Positions 42,659-52,012 of a stretch of 64,000 nucleotides of DNA are shown piece by piece. The DNA lies in the IMG/VR virus record IMGVR_UViG_3300027793_000063, positions 62,001 to 126,000 of that record. One strand, given 5' to 3'. This DNA is from a virus. Below the pieces are notes generated by a model that saw only the letters and a list, made by a program, of their open reading frames with translations, was not told the origin of the DNA and did no database searches. The translations under genes and the position numbers were made by a program. Every line of letters starts with the position of its first letter. Position 1 is the stretch's first letter.

Positions 42659-43473
42659 GCTGCGCCGACCAGACCCAGCAGGTCCGGCCGGAGTTTGTTG
42701 GCCCTCGGCGGAATATGCCACTTGACTGGAATTCCCAGCTCCTGCGCCAGCTGCCTGGTCAACCCGGGGAATTCGGTGTCCTTCTCCTTGCATTCAGCGA
42801 ACTGCGCCCATCCCGCGGCCCATCCGCCAGCGCCATCAAGTATCGGCATGGCCACCGTGAACGCAGGCTCGTAGAACGTGCGACCCAGGCGCGCGTTGAA
42901 GTGAATCAGCACGTAGCAGTCCACGTTGAACCGGCTGCGCTTGAGCATGTGTCGCAACTGCTTCTGCTTGATCTTGTCGTTCTGGATGCGGAAGGACGGC
43001 TGGCTGCAGACCTTGGCCTCGATGATGAACTGCCGGCCGTTGGCGCGCGCACCTTCGAAGTCCGGCAGGCTCGGCACCGGCAGCCAGGCGTCGTCCACCA
43101 TGCTGACCATCGTGCCGTAGCGGCCCATCGTCAGCACGCCATCCTTCTCGAGCCGCTTAGCCTCGTTCATCAGCAGCTCCTCCAGCTCCTTGCCGTTCCC
43201 GCCCAGGGTGTCGGGCGGAGAGCATGGGTCCAGCGAGGCAACGCGCTTGTGGATGAACTGCAGTATGTCGCCGAGGTCGGTCGTATCCGCGATCGGCAGC
43301 GACCGATCGTCCTCCCCGGACAGGCTGCAGACAACGACGCTGTTCAGACCCCTGAACGCTAAGGCGCCGAGGCGCAGGACGTCGCTCTCGTAGCGGAACC
43401 GCGTGTCGGACCTGAACAGGATGTCTGCGGCCTTTTCGAACAGGCTTTTCTTGGGAGCCGCAGGCTTAGCCAC
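42655..43473 (-). CDS. PD-(D/E)XK nuclease, RecU-like
   Basis: 272 residues from a GTG at 43473, which has a strong SD (AGGAGGAGG) and overlaps the upstream stop by 8 bp. The core DFEGARANGRQFIIEAKV has the Asp and E-x-K of the PD-(D/E)XK fold, followed by QLRHMLKRSRFNVDCYVLIH as in RecU-type Holliday junction resolvases. It would cut recombination junctions before packaging. Next to the UvsW-like helicase, which also acts on branched DNA. Confidence 0.65.
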   Translation of the reverse strand: MAKPAAPKKSLFEKAADILFRSDTRFRYESDVLRLGALAFRGLNSVVVCSLSGEDDRSLPIADTTDLGDILQFIHKRVASLDPCSPPDTLGGNGKELEELLMNEAKRLEKDGVLTMGRYGTMVSMVDDAWLPVPSLPDFEGARANGRQFIIEAKVCSQPSFRIQNDKIKQKQLRHMLKRSRFNVDCYVLIHFNARLGRTFYEPAFTVAMPILDGAGGWAAGWAQFAECKEKDTEFPGLTRQLAQELGIPVKWHIPPRANKLRPDLLGLVGAA

Positions 43474-43951
43474 GGGGCGCCTCCTCCTGCGTGAACGCTG
43501 CAATGCGCTCACCGAGCACGACCGAATACTGGTCCATGATCTTCGACTGCCGTATGAGGCGTTCCTGTTCTTCCTCTGGCAGCGTCGGAAAGACGTCTCC
43601 ACGTCCGAACGCATTCAGCTTTTCGAGCTTTTCATCCAGCTCTTGTTTTTCCGCTACGACTCTCTGTTGGTAATCGGGCAGCCTCGGCCTGCGCAGCTCG
43701 TCCTCGCGCTTCACGATGTCCGCAGCCATTTCCGGCGACAGTCCGTAACCGATCGCGGCCATCGGTGCGATGCTCAGCGGCCTGAGATACGGCGGGAGCT
43801 CTGCCGGACAATTCTCGCAGTTCCAGAACCACCACTGTTCATACAAGCTCTGAGGGGTGGCGTGCTGGTAGGTGATTCCCAAGCTTTTCATCACCTCTTG
43901 CGGGTGAGCGGCAGGACCGTCCTGCATGATGAAGCGTAGATGTTGTGTCAT
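43466..43951 (-). CDS. phage protein with crAss001_48-like C terminus
   Basis: 161 residues. The C-terminal 60 residues (RVVAEKQELDEKLEKLNAF, PEEEQERLIRQSKIMDQY) match the small conserved phage family often named crAss001_48-related, whose function is unknown. The N-terminal 100 residues are different and Pro/Trp-rich. Overlaps the nuclease gene by 8 bp. Confidence 0.7.
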   Translation of the reverse strand: MTQHLRFIMQDGPAAHPQEVMKSLGITYQHATPQSLYEQWWFWNCENCPAELPPYLRPLSIAPMAAIGYGLSPEMAADIVKREDELRRPRLPDYQQRVVAEKQELDEKLEKLNAFGRGDVFPTLPEEEQERLIRQSKIMDQYSVVLGERIAAFTQEEAPRG

Positions 43952-43970
43952 GTTTTTATAGATGTGCCGT

Positions 43971-45482
43971 CTATCCGACGGCGGGTGTTGTAGCCGCAGT
44001 TTGTTCGTAAGCCCCCAGCACGATTTCTCGCGCGCGCTCAGACGTCGCCACGAACTCGATGTCGTAGCCGATCTCCTCGTATGCTTTGTGCCGCGCCCAG
44101 CACTCCCCGATGATGCCGGAGTATGGAGGGTTGCTGCGCGTCTCCTGCTCCGCGTCGCGGCACTCGAACATGAAGTCGACCATCACGCCGTAATTCTTGC
44201 CGGGGCGGCACTGCAGCAGCCGGCCCGGCTTCTGAATCGCCGTCGTGTTCGCCCCGCCGCCGGCCAGATTCACCACCACCTTCAGGTCCGGAAAAGTCAG
44301 CCCCTGCACGTAGATGTTGCTCGCGAGCACGCGGATGATTTTGCCCGAGGCGATCCCCGCGGTGACGATGTCGCGCTCTTTGTCCGTCATGCGTTTGGCC
44401 ATGGCGATGGTGCCCCACGGCGGCATGGCGTGCTCGAGGTAGAACTCGGCTTGCTTCTCGTCGCGGATGAACGCCATGGTCTGCCAGTCCTGCGGAATCA
44501 CCTCGTCCACGATCTTCTTCACCAGCGCCGCGGTGCGGGAGGATTCAGTCAGCAGCCGCTGATACACCACCGCGCGGTCCACCATGCGCCCCGGCACAGT
44601 GTCCTTGCTGAACGGGATCTTCACGAAGATGACCTTCAGCGGCGAGATGGCACCCCAGGCGACGGCCTCGCGGTAGGTGACGTTCGAGATCACCGGCCCG
44701 ATGATCCCCTCGATCAGACGGTCCTTCTTGTCGAACCGGCCTTTCAGCGTGGCGCCGAACCCATACTTCCGGGCACGGACGAACGCGGTCACCTTGGGCA
44801 TGCGCTCATCCGACACCACTGCGTGCGGCTCGTCGATGATCAGCAGCTCGGTCGCGTCCGGATCCATCTTGTCCAGCGAGTCGACGGAGCAGATCGTGAT
44901 GTCGTCCGACTGCTTGGAGTTGCGGCTGCCGGTGTAGACTCCTTTGATCTCGCGCCCAGGAATGGCATCCTTGAAGTGCGCGAAGAGCTGCTTGCACAAG
45001 TCCACGCCGGGGGCGGTGATCACCGTCATCGCCTTCGGGAACGCTTTGCAGATGGCGGACATTCCAAAACTTTTCCCAAATCTGGTTGGAGCGCCGATCA
45101 AGCCGGAGTCGCCGCACATCAGAGCGTCCATGATCCAGCGCTTCTGGAACCCGCGCAGCCCTGGCAGGGCTGTCAGGAAGTTCGGATGGTCCAGCACCTT
45201 TGGGCGCACATCCTGCACGACCACCGTGTGTCCCAGCTCGACGAGATGCTGCCGTAAAACTTTCCAGAAGCCCTGATGGCTGAGCAGCGCCGCCCGCCCA
45301 TCCACGGAGGTCATGTTGAACATCGGCTCCGTGATTGTCTCGAACCTCGTGCGACCGCGATCGAAAATCATCTCGCGGTATTGCAGGGTCAGGAATTCCC
45401 GCACGAGCGGATGGTCTGGCAGCACAGTCAGGCCGCCTTCGTCCCTGGCTATGACGAAATGGGTAGATTCATTCTTCTTCAC
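43971..45482 (-). CDS. UvsW-like superfamily 2 helicase
   Basis: 503 residues. Walker A APTRFGKS at 131-138, DEPH box at 217-220, GFGATLKGR motif III, then a helicase C domain with VQGLTFPDLKVVVNLAGG and QKPGRLLQCRPG (motif VI region). The domain order and short N-terminal extension fit T4 UvsW-type helicases, which rewind and branch-migrate recombination intermediates and help switch from origin- to recombination-dependent replication. Overlaps the upstream gene by 14 bp. Confidence 0.85.
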   Translation of the reverse strand: MKKNESTHFVIARDEGGLTVLPDHPLVREFLTLQYREMIFDRGRTRFETITEPMFNMTSVDGRAALLSHQGFWKVLRQHLVELGHTVVVQDVRPKVLDHPNFLTALPGLRGFQKRWIMDALMCGDSGLIGAPTRFGKSFGMSAICKAFPKAMTVITAPGVDLCKQLFAHFKDAIPGREIKGVYTGSRNSKQSDDITICSVDSLDKMDPDATELLIIDEPHAVVSDERMPKVTAFVRARKYGFGATLKGRFDKKDRLIEGIIGPVISNVTYREAVAWGAISPLKVIFVKIPFSKDTVPGRMVDRAVVYQRLLTESSRTAALVKKIVDEVIPQDWQTMAFIRDEKQAEFYLEHAMPPWGTIAMAKRMTDKERDIVTAGIASGKIIRVLASNIYVQGLTFPDLKVVVNLAGGGANTTAIQKPGRLLQCRPGKNYGVMVDFMFECRDAEQETRSNPPYSGIIGECWARHKAYEEIGYDIEFVATSERAREIVLGAYEQTAATTPAVG

Positions 45483-46068
45483 TTAGGTTTGCAAATTGTT
45501 CATCGGCCTGCGCCGGCGACTCCAGCAGCAGATCGCCGCTGGGTTCTTTTTCGTCCACAGAGCGCAGCTCGAACCGTCCGTAATCACGCGCGTGTCCCCA
45601 CTCGGATATCCCGAGATGCGCGCCGATATGCAGCAGCATCTCGTCGAACTCTTGCTCATCGGGCGCCCGGGTGAATCGTCCTCCGCCGTCAGTGTTCGGA
45701 GGGATGTGCTTGGACAGAGTGAACTGCACGTCGAGCGTCTGCCCGGCGGACAGCGCCTCGAACTTTTCCGTCAGCATCTGTCCCGCGCGCTTGAACTTTC
45801 GGTTGTAGGCCGACGTGCGCTTCACTGAATACCAGCGGCAGGGGATGATGGCACTCACAGCCACGTCACTCAGGTGCAGCGCGTCGCGGGCCTCCAGGAA
45901 CGCCCACTCCCATCGCGGCATGTCCATGTAGATGTAGCAGCGATCTGGATCGCACCCCTGCGGAGGCTTCAGCACGCGGTTGAACACCCGCTTCGGGTCT
46001 TTGCGGTCGTTGTTGTGTTTCGCCGCGAGCAGCGGAGTGAGGAGACGAAGACGTCGGTTAATCAGCAT
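45469..46068 (-). CDS. hypothetical protein, first gene of helicase operon
   Basis: 199 residues from the ATG at 46068. Basic, Arg/Lys-rich first half with PRWEWAFLEARDALHLSD and RKFKRAGQMLTEKFEALS, acidic C terminus. It is the first large gene after the operator-like repeats, so regulation there affects it and the UvsW-DnaB genes downstream. Not recognised. Confidence 0.6.
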   Translation of the reverse strand: MLINRRLRLLTPLLAAKHNNDRKDPKRVFNRVLKPPQGCDPDRCYIYMDMPRWEWAFLEARDALHLSDVAVSAIIPCRWYSVKRTSAYNRKFKRAGQMLTEKFEALSAGQTLDVQFTLSKHIPPNTDGGGRFTRAPDEQEFDEMLLHIGAHLGISEWGHARDYGRFELRSVDEKEPSGDLLLESPAQADEQFANLSEEE

Positions 46069-46110
46069 GGTGGCAATCGTTGAGCAACTGGCGCAATCTG
46101 GCAAGGCCCA

Positions 46111-46172
46111 TGTAGGCGTTCTGTAGGCGTAACATTTTAACCGCCTGGACTTTGTGGGCGTCCTGTAGGCGT
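46111..46172 (-). promoter_or_regulatory. operator-like array of ACGCC(T/C)ACA repeats
   Basis: Four copies of ACGCC(T/C)ACA in two pairs, each pair with 11-base spacing (46111-46130 and 46153-46172 in plus coordinates), 42 bases apart. A TAAAAT box (46134-46139) sits between them on the minus strand. Pairs one helical turn apart flanking a -10-like box look like regulator sites for the operon starting at 46068. Confidence 0.55.
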
Positions 46173-46190
46173 GCTAGGTAAACAACGAGA

Positions 46191-46218
46191 AGCGGCGGCC
46201 CCTTTCGGAGCCGCCGCT
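46191..46218 (-). terminator. hairpin terminator with TTGTTTACCT tail
   Basis: 9-bp stem AGCGGCGGC/GCCGCCGCT (46191-46199 with 46210-46218), followed on the minus strand by TCTCGTTGTTTACCT. Ends the operon at 46221. Shares its tail with five other hairpins. Confidence 0.75.
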
Positions 46219-46220
46219 GG

Positions 46221-46529
46221 CTAGTTCTGAATTCGTTCTGCGTCCCACATCCGCTGCTGAGCGCAACGCTTGTCCCACGCGACGCGGTCGTAATAGACAT
46301 CGATCATGTCGACGGACAAACGCTGGTCCACTATGAATGACAGACCACACAGAGCATTGAAGAACCTGTCGGTGCGCGACGGCAGGTGGTGCTCCAACCT
46401 CAGAATGTCTTCCGCCTGCGAGCTGATCGCTGTCCCGACCGGCGATGCCGCGGGACGCTCAGCCGCAAGCATCGCGGCGAGCGCGCCACCAAAGTCAGAC
46501 CCGGGACTCGTGGTGAATGTCCCTGTCAT
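46221..46529 (-). CDS. hypothetical protein
   Basis: 102 residues from the ATG at 46529 (ATGA overlap upstream). N-terminal Ser/Ala/Pro-rich part, then a helical region ending KRCAQQRMWDAERIQN. Last gene before the terminator. Not recognised. Confidence 0.55.
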   Translation of the reverse strand: MTGTFTTSPGSDFGGALAAMLAAERPAASPVGTAISSQAEDILRLEHHLPSRTDRFFNALCGLSFIVDQRLSVDMIDVYYDRVAWDKRCAQQRMWDAERIQN

Positions 46530-46978
46530 GGTAGCGCCTTCGTGGTCGACTGCGCCGGAAGCGCCAGTCCGGCAAATCCGCGTTCCTTCAGCGTCTCGTA
46601 GAGCGTCGCTCCCGACGCATCCTGCGCATACGGCAAGAAGACCTGCTCGAGTTCCGCCAGCCCGGCGCTCACCAGCGCCAACTGCGCGGCGAGCCAGTCT
46701 TTCACGATGCGCCACGCAACGCGCGATGCCTGCTCGCGTGTCTTCAGTTTGGGAGTGACGTTCTGCCGCACAAGCACCTGATATATCCTCGTCGCGTTTG
46801 CTGGCAAACGAAAACTCATCAGTCCCGCCGCCGTCTGAATCCGGAAGCTCAGAGCGACCAGCACGCCGTCGGCATACTCGGTCATCACAGCCTGCGCCTT
46901 GGCCTCCACGAGCATGGCCTGGATCTCCGTCGCCGTCTTCGCCGCAGCAATCTGCGTAGTATAATTCAGGATGGGCAT
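46526..46978 (-). CDS. conserved small phage protein
   Basis: 150 residues from the ATG at 46978. Begins MPILNYTTQIAAAKTATEIQ and has VALSFRIQTAAGLMSFRLP, a pattern (short start, EIQ helix, GxxxxFxLP) shared by a small protein found in many phages, without known function. It ends with helices. Downstream gene overlaps its stop. Confidence 0.65.
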   Translation of the reverse strand: MPILNYTTQIAAAKTATEIQAMLVEAKAQAVMTEYADGVLVALSFRIQTAAGLMSFRLPANATRIYQVLVRQNVTPKLKTREQASRVAWRIVKDWLAAQLALVSAGLAELEQVFLPYAQDASGATLYETLKERGFAGLALPAQSTTKALP

Positions 46979-47081
46979 ACGTCTCCTTCGCCGTTCGCCG
47001 CTCGCCGCGTCGAATTTTTCCTGCTCATCGTCGTCCCGCACCCCACCGCCGCCGCCACCGACTGCTTTGGCTGTCCTTCGA

Positions 47082-47339
47082 TCATAGTTTTTCCTCCCCG
47101 TGTCGTTGAGCTACGTCGTCAGCCGACAACTCGCGTTTCTTTTTCTGCACCCATTTACACCCAGAGAAGTGCCCGCTGAGGGTGCCGTTGATTTGCGGGT
47201 CGCTCGCGCCACAAGAGCAGCAACGATAATACGGATTGCCGCCGCCTATTGGCTCGTTCGGGTAGTCGTGATATGGTCCGTAGTCGGCTAACCCGTCAGT
47301 GCAGCCGACGATGCCTTCGGTTTTAATTCGGTCGCTCAT
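47082..47339 (-). CDS. small zinc-binding protein
   Basis: 85 residues, Gly/Tyr-rich, with YRCCSCGASDP near residue 38 and a later Cys/His (GHFSGCKWV) consistent with one zinc site. The C terminus is charged. Overlaps the next gene by 4 bp. Function unknown. Confidence 0.6.
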   Translation of the reverse strand: MSDRIKTEGIVGCTDGLADYGPYHDYPNEPIGGGNPYYRCCSCGASDPQINGTLSGHFSGCKWVQKKKRELSADDVAQRHGEEKL

Positions 47340-47701
47340 GGTAGTTTGTTCCCTTCGGTTGCAGCAGCCGACGCGCCGCTTCCGGCATCGCGGCTGACTT
47401 CTGCGATATGCGGCTGATCCAGTTCAGGATCGTCCACGGCGGGCGACTCCATCATCGCCACCACTTCTTTCAGGAACGCCAGCAGTTCGCCCGGAGTCTC
47501 TAGTGGGCTGGACGTTGATACTCCGAGCAGCAGCCTGCCGCTCACTCGCATTTCCACGCGCCGCATATCCAGGGCATGGAGCGAAGCGGCTTCCTGTGTG
47601 TCGTTTTCGGTTTCAGTTTTCATAAAGTTAGTGCTGCGATTCACGGTCTCGCCGCGCGCGACCAGGAACGCCGTCGCCAGATTTGGAATCTCCGTGTCCA
47701 T
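47336..47701 (-). CDS. hypothetical protein
   Basis: 121 residues from the ATG at 47701 (a GTG at 47704 is also possible). The start overlaps the SbcC-like stop codon. Mixed sequence with a Glu/Ser/Ala-rich tail. Not recognised. Confidence 0.55.
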   Translation of the reverse strand: MDTEIPNLATAFLVARGETVNRSTNFMKTETENDTQEAASLHALDMRRVEMRVSGRLLLGVSTSSPLETPGELLAFLKEVVAMMESPAVDDPELDQPHIAEVSRDAGSGASAAATEGNKLP

Positions 47702-50223
47702 CACGCAGGAAGCTCAATCCGGTCGCTGAACGCCTCGATGAGCGTCGGGGAGTGGTCGCAGACGATCATCTGCAGCGTGCCCTCTTCGCCGATCTTCCGG
47801 AGCATGTCCGCCATAGCGCGTTTGGCTTCTTCGTCCAGATGCGTGGTCGGCTCGTCCAGCGACAGGAGTCCCACGTTTGGCATGATCATCGCGTGCAGCG
47901 CGCGCAGCGTAGCCACGGCCAGGCGCACCTTCTGACCGCCTGACATGCGGCTTTGCGGCATCCAGGCCTCGTCCGCGCGGTCGGTGCGGAGGAAGTCATA
48001 GGACAGCGGCAGATCCTCGCTCGCCGAGACCATGAAGTCTGCGCCGCTCTCCGCCAGATAATCCCCGGCCAGTTGTGCGATCTGCCCGAACTTGTAGTTC
48101 AGGAATTCGAGGCTGGCGCCGTTCGGTCGGAACGTGTCGCGCAGCATCTCCAGATCCTTGGCGAGCGCCAGGCGCGTCTTCTGTTCCGCGGTCCGAAGGT
48201 CGAGCTCGTCGATCTTGCGGCTCGCCGCCTTCATCGACTCGTTGGCGGCGTCATGCCGTCCGCGGGCCTCGTCGAGGGTCTGCTGCGCCTTCTCGAGTTC
48301 GGTCAGTTTGCTCTGCACCATCTGCTGCGTCAGCACCGGGGCACCGTCGCTCGGGAAGAATCCCAGCGGCACATCAGCAAGCAATTTGCGCAGGCTGTCG
48401 TGCGCGGCTTCCATGCTGCGCTGCGCGGCGTCGACTTCCGCGATCTGCTTCTGTACAGTCTCCACTGCGTCGCTGGTGCTCTTGGCTTCCTCGGCGGCGT
48501 CGTGAAGCATTGCACCATCGATCAGCGCGCGCCACGGCGCGTCTTTCAGCGCTTGCGCCTGGCTCGCCTCTTGCGCGACCAGATTGTCGATCTCGTGCTG
48601 CGTCGGCTCCGTCTTGCCTTTGACAGCGACCCTGTAGCGGTCCACGACCTGCGTGAGACGCGCGTGCTCGTGCGCCTTGGCGTGCCACGCCTGCAGCTTT
48701 GCCGTCGCTTCATTCAGCCCCTGCTGTGTCGTCTCCCTGGTAGTCAGCGACGTTTCAATCTGCAGCCGCCTCTGGTCGTTCAGGTGCTTTGCCAGCGCGT
48801 CAGCCAGCGTCGCGTGCGCGCGTTGCAACGCGCCCGCATCCTTCTGCTTGGCGCGAAGAGCGTCGCCGCTGACCACCCCCTTGTCCTCGGCCTTTTTCAA
48901 CTGCCCCTCGAGGTCTGTGATTTCCTTGCGCAGATGCTCTGGGTCAGGAGGCGTCGTGCCGCCACAAAGCGGACAGTGATCCGAGTGTCCCCCGCCGACT
49001 TCGAGTCCACGCAGAAGATCACGCCGCATCTGCAGAGCATTGCGAATCAGAACGTATGACTCCCGGTTGGCGTCATACGCAGTCTGCAAGGCCGCGACGA
49101 CTTCTGTGCCCGCGGTCACCTTCTCCTCTGCCTCTCTCTCGCTCGCAGTCGCGCCGGGGATGGATGTCGTCAGCGTGTCCAGGTCGTCGAACTTCTTCAG
49201 CATCGCCTCGGCGCGTTTGACGGACGACTCGGGACTGTCGCCCAGCTCTCCGGCCTCTTTCAGCTTCGCTTCCGCGTCTGCGAGTTCCGCGAACTGTTGC
49301 TTGAGCCCGCGCGCGCTGAGCAGAGCCAGGTCCGTCTTGGACTGGTCTGCGCTGGCTTGCAGATTCGCCTGCTTGCGCTGCGTCAAACTGGTCAGCTTCT
49401 TCTGCCACTCTTGTTGCTGCTGGCGCGCGTTGACGAGCCACAGGGCAGCGTCCTCGCCCGCTGGGACGTGCTGCTGCAGCTGCGTCTTGGCCGCTGTCGC
49501 GGCATCCTCCGCTGCCGCAACCGCGCTGTATTGGGACGAAACATTGCGGACCAGCGCCAGATACTCGGCAGGCGAAGGCAACCCTTTCATCTCCGACTCG
49601 CATGTCTCGAAGAAACGGCGGGCCTCTTCGTAGGACGCCTGGGCGGCGTCGCGCACTGCGCCGAGATCCTGCACGCTGCTCGCGACGGTTTCCCGATGCG
49701 TCTCGATCACGTTGGCAATCTTCGCGAGGTGCCCCAACATGAGCAGTTTGGTGTAGAACTCCCGGCGGTCAGTCTCGAGCCCGAACATGCTGGCCATCTC
49801 GCCCTGCCGGATGAACACCGTGGAGTTGATGGCCTTTTTGTCGACGCCGAGGATGTCTAACATGATGCTGCTGACCTCTGCGTCGGACGTGATGGGCTTC
49901 TCGGCCCCGTCCCACCACAGCTTCCTGGTCACTGTCGTGCGCGTGATGCGCCGCTGGATCTTGCCGACCTTGCCGTCCGCCACGAACTCCAGCGTCACCT
50001 CGGCCGCGGCCGGCGGATTTTCGCCGCTCGACCGGCGGATGAATGCGCGCAGTGGGTCCGGGTGGTCGATGGTGCCGGTGAGTCCGAACTGAATGGCCTG
50101 CAGCACAGTCGATTTGCCGCGCCCGTTGGGGCCAGCCAAGCCGACGACGCAGCCCTGCAGTTTGCTTTTGATCGAGTGATGCCGACCGAAGTCGGTGATT
50201 TCGATGGATGTGATTTTGATCAT
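47701..50223 (-). CDS. sbcC: SbcC/Rad50-like SMC-type ATPase
   Basis: 840 residues from the ATG at 50223. Walker A GPNGRGKS at 31-38, long charged coiled coils on both sides of a zinc hook CPLCGG near residue 418, then signature MSGGQKVRLAVATLRAL and Walker B LSLDEPTTHLDEE. This is the standard SbcC/Rad50 layout; the T4 equivalent is gp46. With the SbcD-like nuclease at 50804 it resects DNA ends for recombination and replication. The HNH-like gene lies between the two. Confidence 0.93.
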   Translation of the reverse strand: MIKITSIEITDFGRHHSIKSKLQGCVVGLAGPNGRGKSTVLQAIQFGLTGTIDHPDPLRAFIRRSSGENPPAAAEVTLEFVADGKVGKIQRRITRTTVTRKLWWDGAEKPITSDAEVSSIMLDILGVDKKAINSTVFIRQGEMASMFGLETDRREFYTKLLMLGHLAKIANVIETHRETVASSVQDLGAVRDAAQASYEEARRFFETCESEMKGLPSPAEYLALVRNVSSQYSAVAAAEDAATAAKTQLQQHVPAGEDAALWLVNARQQQQEWQKKLTSLTQRKQANLQASADQSKTDLALLSARGLKQQFAELADAEAKLKEAGELGDSPESSVKRAEAMLKKFDDLDTLTTSIPGATASEREAEEKVTAGTEVVAALQTAYDANRESYVLIRNALQMRRDLLRGLEVGGGHSDHCPLCGGTTPPDPEHLRKEITDLEGQLKKAEDKGVVSGDALRAKQKDAGALQRAHATLADALAKHLNDQRRLQIETSLTTRETTQQGLNEATAKLQAWHAKAHEHARLTQVVDRYRVAVKGKTEPTQHEIDNLVAQEASQAQALKDAPWRALIDGAMLHDAAEEAKSTSDAVETVQKQIAEVDAAQRSMEAAHDSLRKLLADVPLGFFPSDGAPVLTQQMVQSKLTELEKAQQTLDEARGRHDAANESMKAASRKIDELDLRTAEQKTRLALAKDLEMLRDTFRPNGASLEFLNYKFGQIAQLAGDYLAESGADFMVSASEDLPLSYDFLRTDRADEAWMPQSRMSGGQKVRLAVATLRALHAMIMPNVGLLSLDEPTTHLDEEAKRAMADMLRKIGEEGTLQMIVCDHSPTLIEAFSDRIELPA

Positions 50224-50236
50224 GTAATGAGTGTGG

Positions 50237-50797
50237 CTAGAATGGACAGTTTGGGTCGTCCGGGATGGTGTATTCGCCGCTGTCCTCTTCATCTAAGACG
50301 TCGGACTCCTCTCGGTTGTCCATCGCCAGGTATTTCGCATTCCTCTCCTGGATGTCGTCGCGTTTGCGTTCCAGCATGTGCTGCACGTGCTCTGGCAGGT
50401 AGCGCTCCTGATGCGATTTCCATGCGTTCAGCTCCACCGTCACCACGCGCATGTTGCCCTCCTCGTAGCCGAGCGTCGGATTCACGCGGTCGATCGTCAG
50501 CACCGAATCGTCGCCCTCCTTTTTGGAATACAGACCGAAGGCGTCCACCAACCCTCGCCAGTAGTCCAGCGTGATCCTGAACGGTATTTTCCGCTCGGCC
50601 GCGTGGTCACGCAGCGTGCAGTAGTCCGCGGTTTTCTTCTGCTGCGCGCGCCAACGCCGCATCTCGTGCATGTGACACAGACACCGATCGTCCCGCGACG
50701 CGCGCCGGCAGCCTTTTACCCAGCACAGTCCGTCGCCGGAATTCCCCTTGAACTCGAAGAATCCTTCGGCAAGCAGAGCTGCGCTGGGTTTCGGCAT
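50237..50797 (-). CDS. HNH-like endonuclease
   Basis: 186 residues. Cys/His-rich N-terminal part (CWVKGCRRASRDDRCLCHMH), then a helix, then LTIDRVNPTLGYEEGNMRVV, which matches the C-terminal part of HNH nucleases of phages (TIDRIDPxxGYxxxNxR). It sits between sbcC and sbcD, a place where mobile nucleases often insert, but could also be a host-directed enzyme. The classical HNH His is not certain. Confidence 0.65.
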   Translation of the reverse strand: MPKPSAALLAEGFFEFKGNSGDGLCWVKGCRRASRDDRCLCHMHEMRRWRAQQKKTADYCTLRDHAAERKIPFRITLDYWRGLVDAFGLYSKKEGDDSVLTIDRVNPTLGYEEGNMRVVTVELNAWKSHQERYLPEHVQHMLERKRDDIQERNAKYLAMDNREESDVLDEEDSGEYTIPDDPNCPF

Positions 50798-50803
50798 GTC
50801 AGC

Positions 50804-52012
50804 CTATTCTTCATTTTCCCTGACGGCTGCTGCGACCAGGCGAGCCTCGATCAGCTCTGCCACGATATTGCTAGCGTCGCTCTCGCCGCGGTGCAGGAGA
50901 TCCAGCGCCGTCTTCTGCAGGTCTTCCCGGTCCTTGAATCGCTGACTCACGAAGTATTCCATCGTGAACTCCTTCTCGGAGTCCGGTGAATCTTTGACTC
51001 TCGCCGGATGCGCCTGCGTGTTGGGCAGCGGGTAGCACCGTATGACCGCGCGCTGGGCGTCCAGCATCGAGTGCAGCCGGTTGATCGTCTGCGGAAACTG
51101 CCGGTCGAACTGCACGACCGCCACAGGATGCTGCGCGGCCACCGGCTCGATACGCAGCATGAGCGCGTCGAGGTCATCGGCGGTGCGCACCTCCGCGTTG
51201 ATGAACGGACGTGTGTGAATCGGAATCGTCTCCTTCAGGATAGCGCCCTCGGCAGTCAGCCGGATGATCGGCACAGACTTGCCGATCGGCTCGCCAGCGT
51301 TGCACATCTCGGTCGACCCCGGGTAACCAATCAGGCACTTGCCTCCGCCGGGACGGTCCAGCTGCTGGAACCCCTGCAGGTGGATGTCGCCGAGCAGCCA
51401 GGCCTTGTTGTGCTTCGAGATCGGCAGCTCGGACACGTGCAGCGGGTCCGGTGTGTGTATCGGGAACTTCACCACACCGTCGATGAGTCCGTGGAACAGC
51501 ACGACGTCTGCCTGCCGCACCCGCACGGTGATGTTCGCCAAGTCGCCGCGGAAGCTGGCTGCGGTGTGCGGCGTGAGCCCCACGATGCGATAGCCACGGA
51601 AGACGACGCTGGAGTCGTCCAACGGCACGATGCCTGTCTCACCTTCAAATAGCGTCTCGGTGTCGTCGTCCGTCAGATTTAACGTGCGCCCCGGAAACAG
51701 CGTCTGCAGCCACGTGGGCGTGCTCCAGTCGTGGTTGCCGGTGATGGTGAATGCCACCTTCCCGGCGCTCCGGATCATCTGGTCGATGTGCATCAGCTGT
51801 CCGATCACCTGCGGGCTCGGCCGAGGGCGGTCGAAGATGTCGCCGGTGATGCAGATGATGTCCGCGTGCTTCAGCGCCGTCTCGACTGCATTACGGAAGC
51901 CGTCGTAGAAGTCCTGGCCCCGACGGGCAGCCGCGTATTGTGAGTCTCGCAGGTGGGTGTCACCGATAAGTGCGATCAGAAGATCGCTGTTTGGGGTCGC
52001 ATTTTTTGCCAT
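50804..52012 (-). CDS. sbcD: SbcD/Mre11-like nuclease
   Basis: 402 residues. Metallophosphoesterase motifs in order: GDTH at 17-20, GDIFD near 57, GNHD near 92, later VLFHGLIDG and GDIHLQGF, which supply the metal-binding residues. This is the nuclease partner of the SbcC-like protein (T4 gp47). The start overlaps the upstream RNase H gene by 37 bp in another frame. No SD. Confidence 0.9.
   Translation of the reverse strand: MAKNATPNSDLLIALIGDTHLRDSQYAAARRGQDFYDGFRNAVETALKHADIICITGDIFDRPRPSPQVIGQLMHIDQMIRSAGKVAFTITGNHDWSTPTWLQTLFPGRTLNLTDDDTETLFEGETGIVPLDDSSVVFRGYRIVGLTPHTAASFRGDLANITVRVRQADVVLFHGLIDGVVKFPIHTPDPLHVSELPISKHNKAWLLGDIHLQGFQQLDRPGGGKCLIGYPGSTEMCNAGEPIGKSVPIIRLTAEGAILKETIPIHTRPFINAEVRTADDLDALMLRIEPVAAQHPVAVVQFDRQFPQTINRLHSMLDAQRAVIRCYPLPNTQAHPARVKDSPDSEKEFTMEYFVSQRFKDREDLQKTALDLLHRGESDASNIVAELIEARLVAAAVRENEE

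Noticed and set aside
46058-46134. 25-codon peptide gene before 46068
   Set aside because: Its ATG lies within the TAAAAT box and no SD is present; the repeats look regulatory instead.
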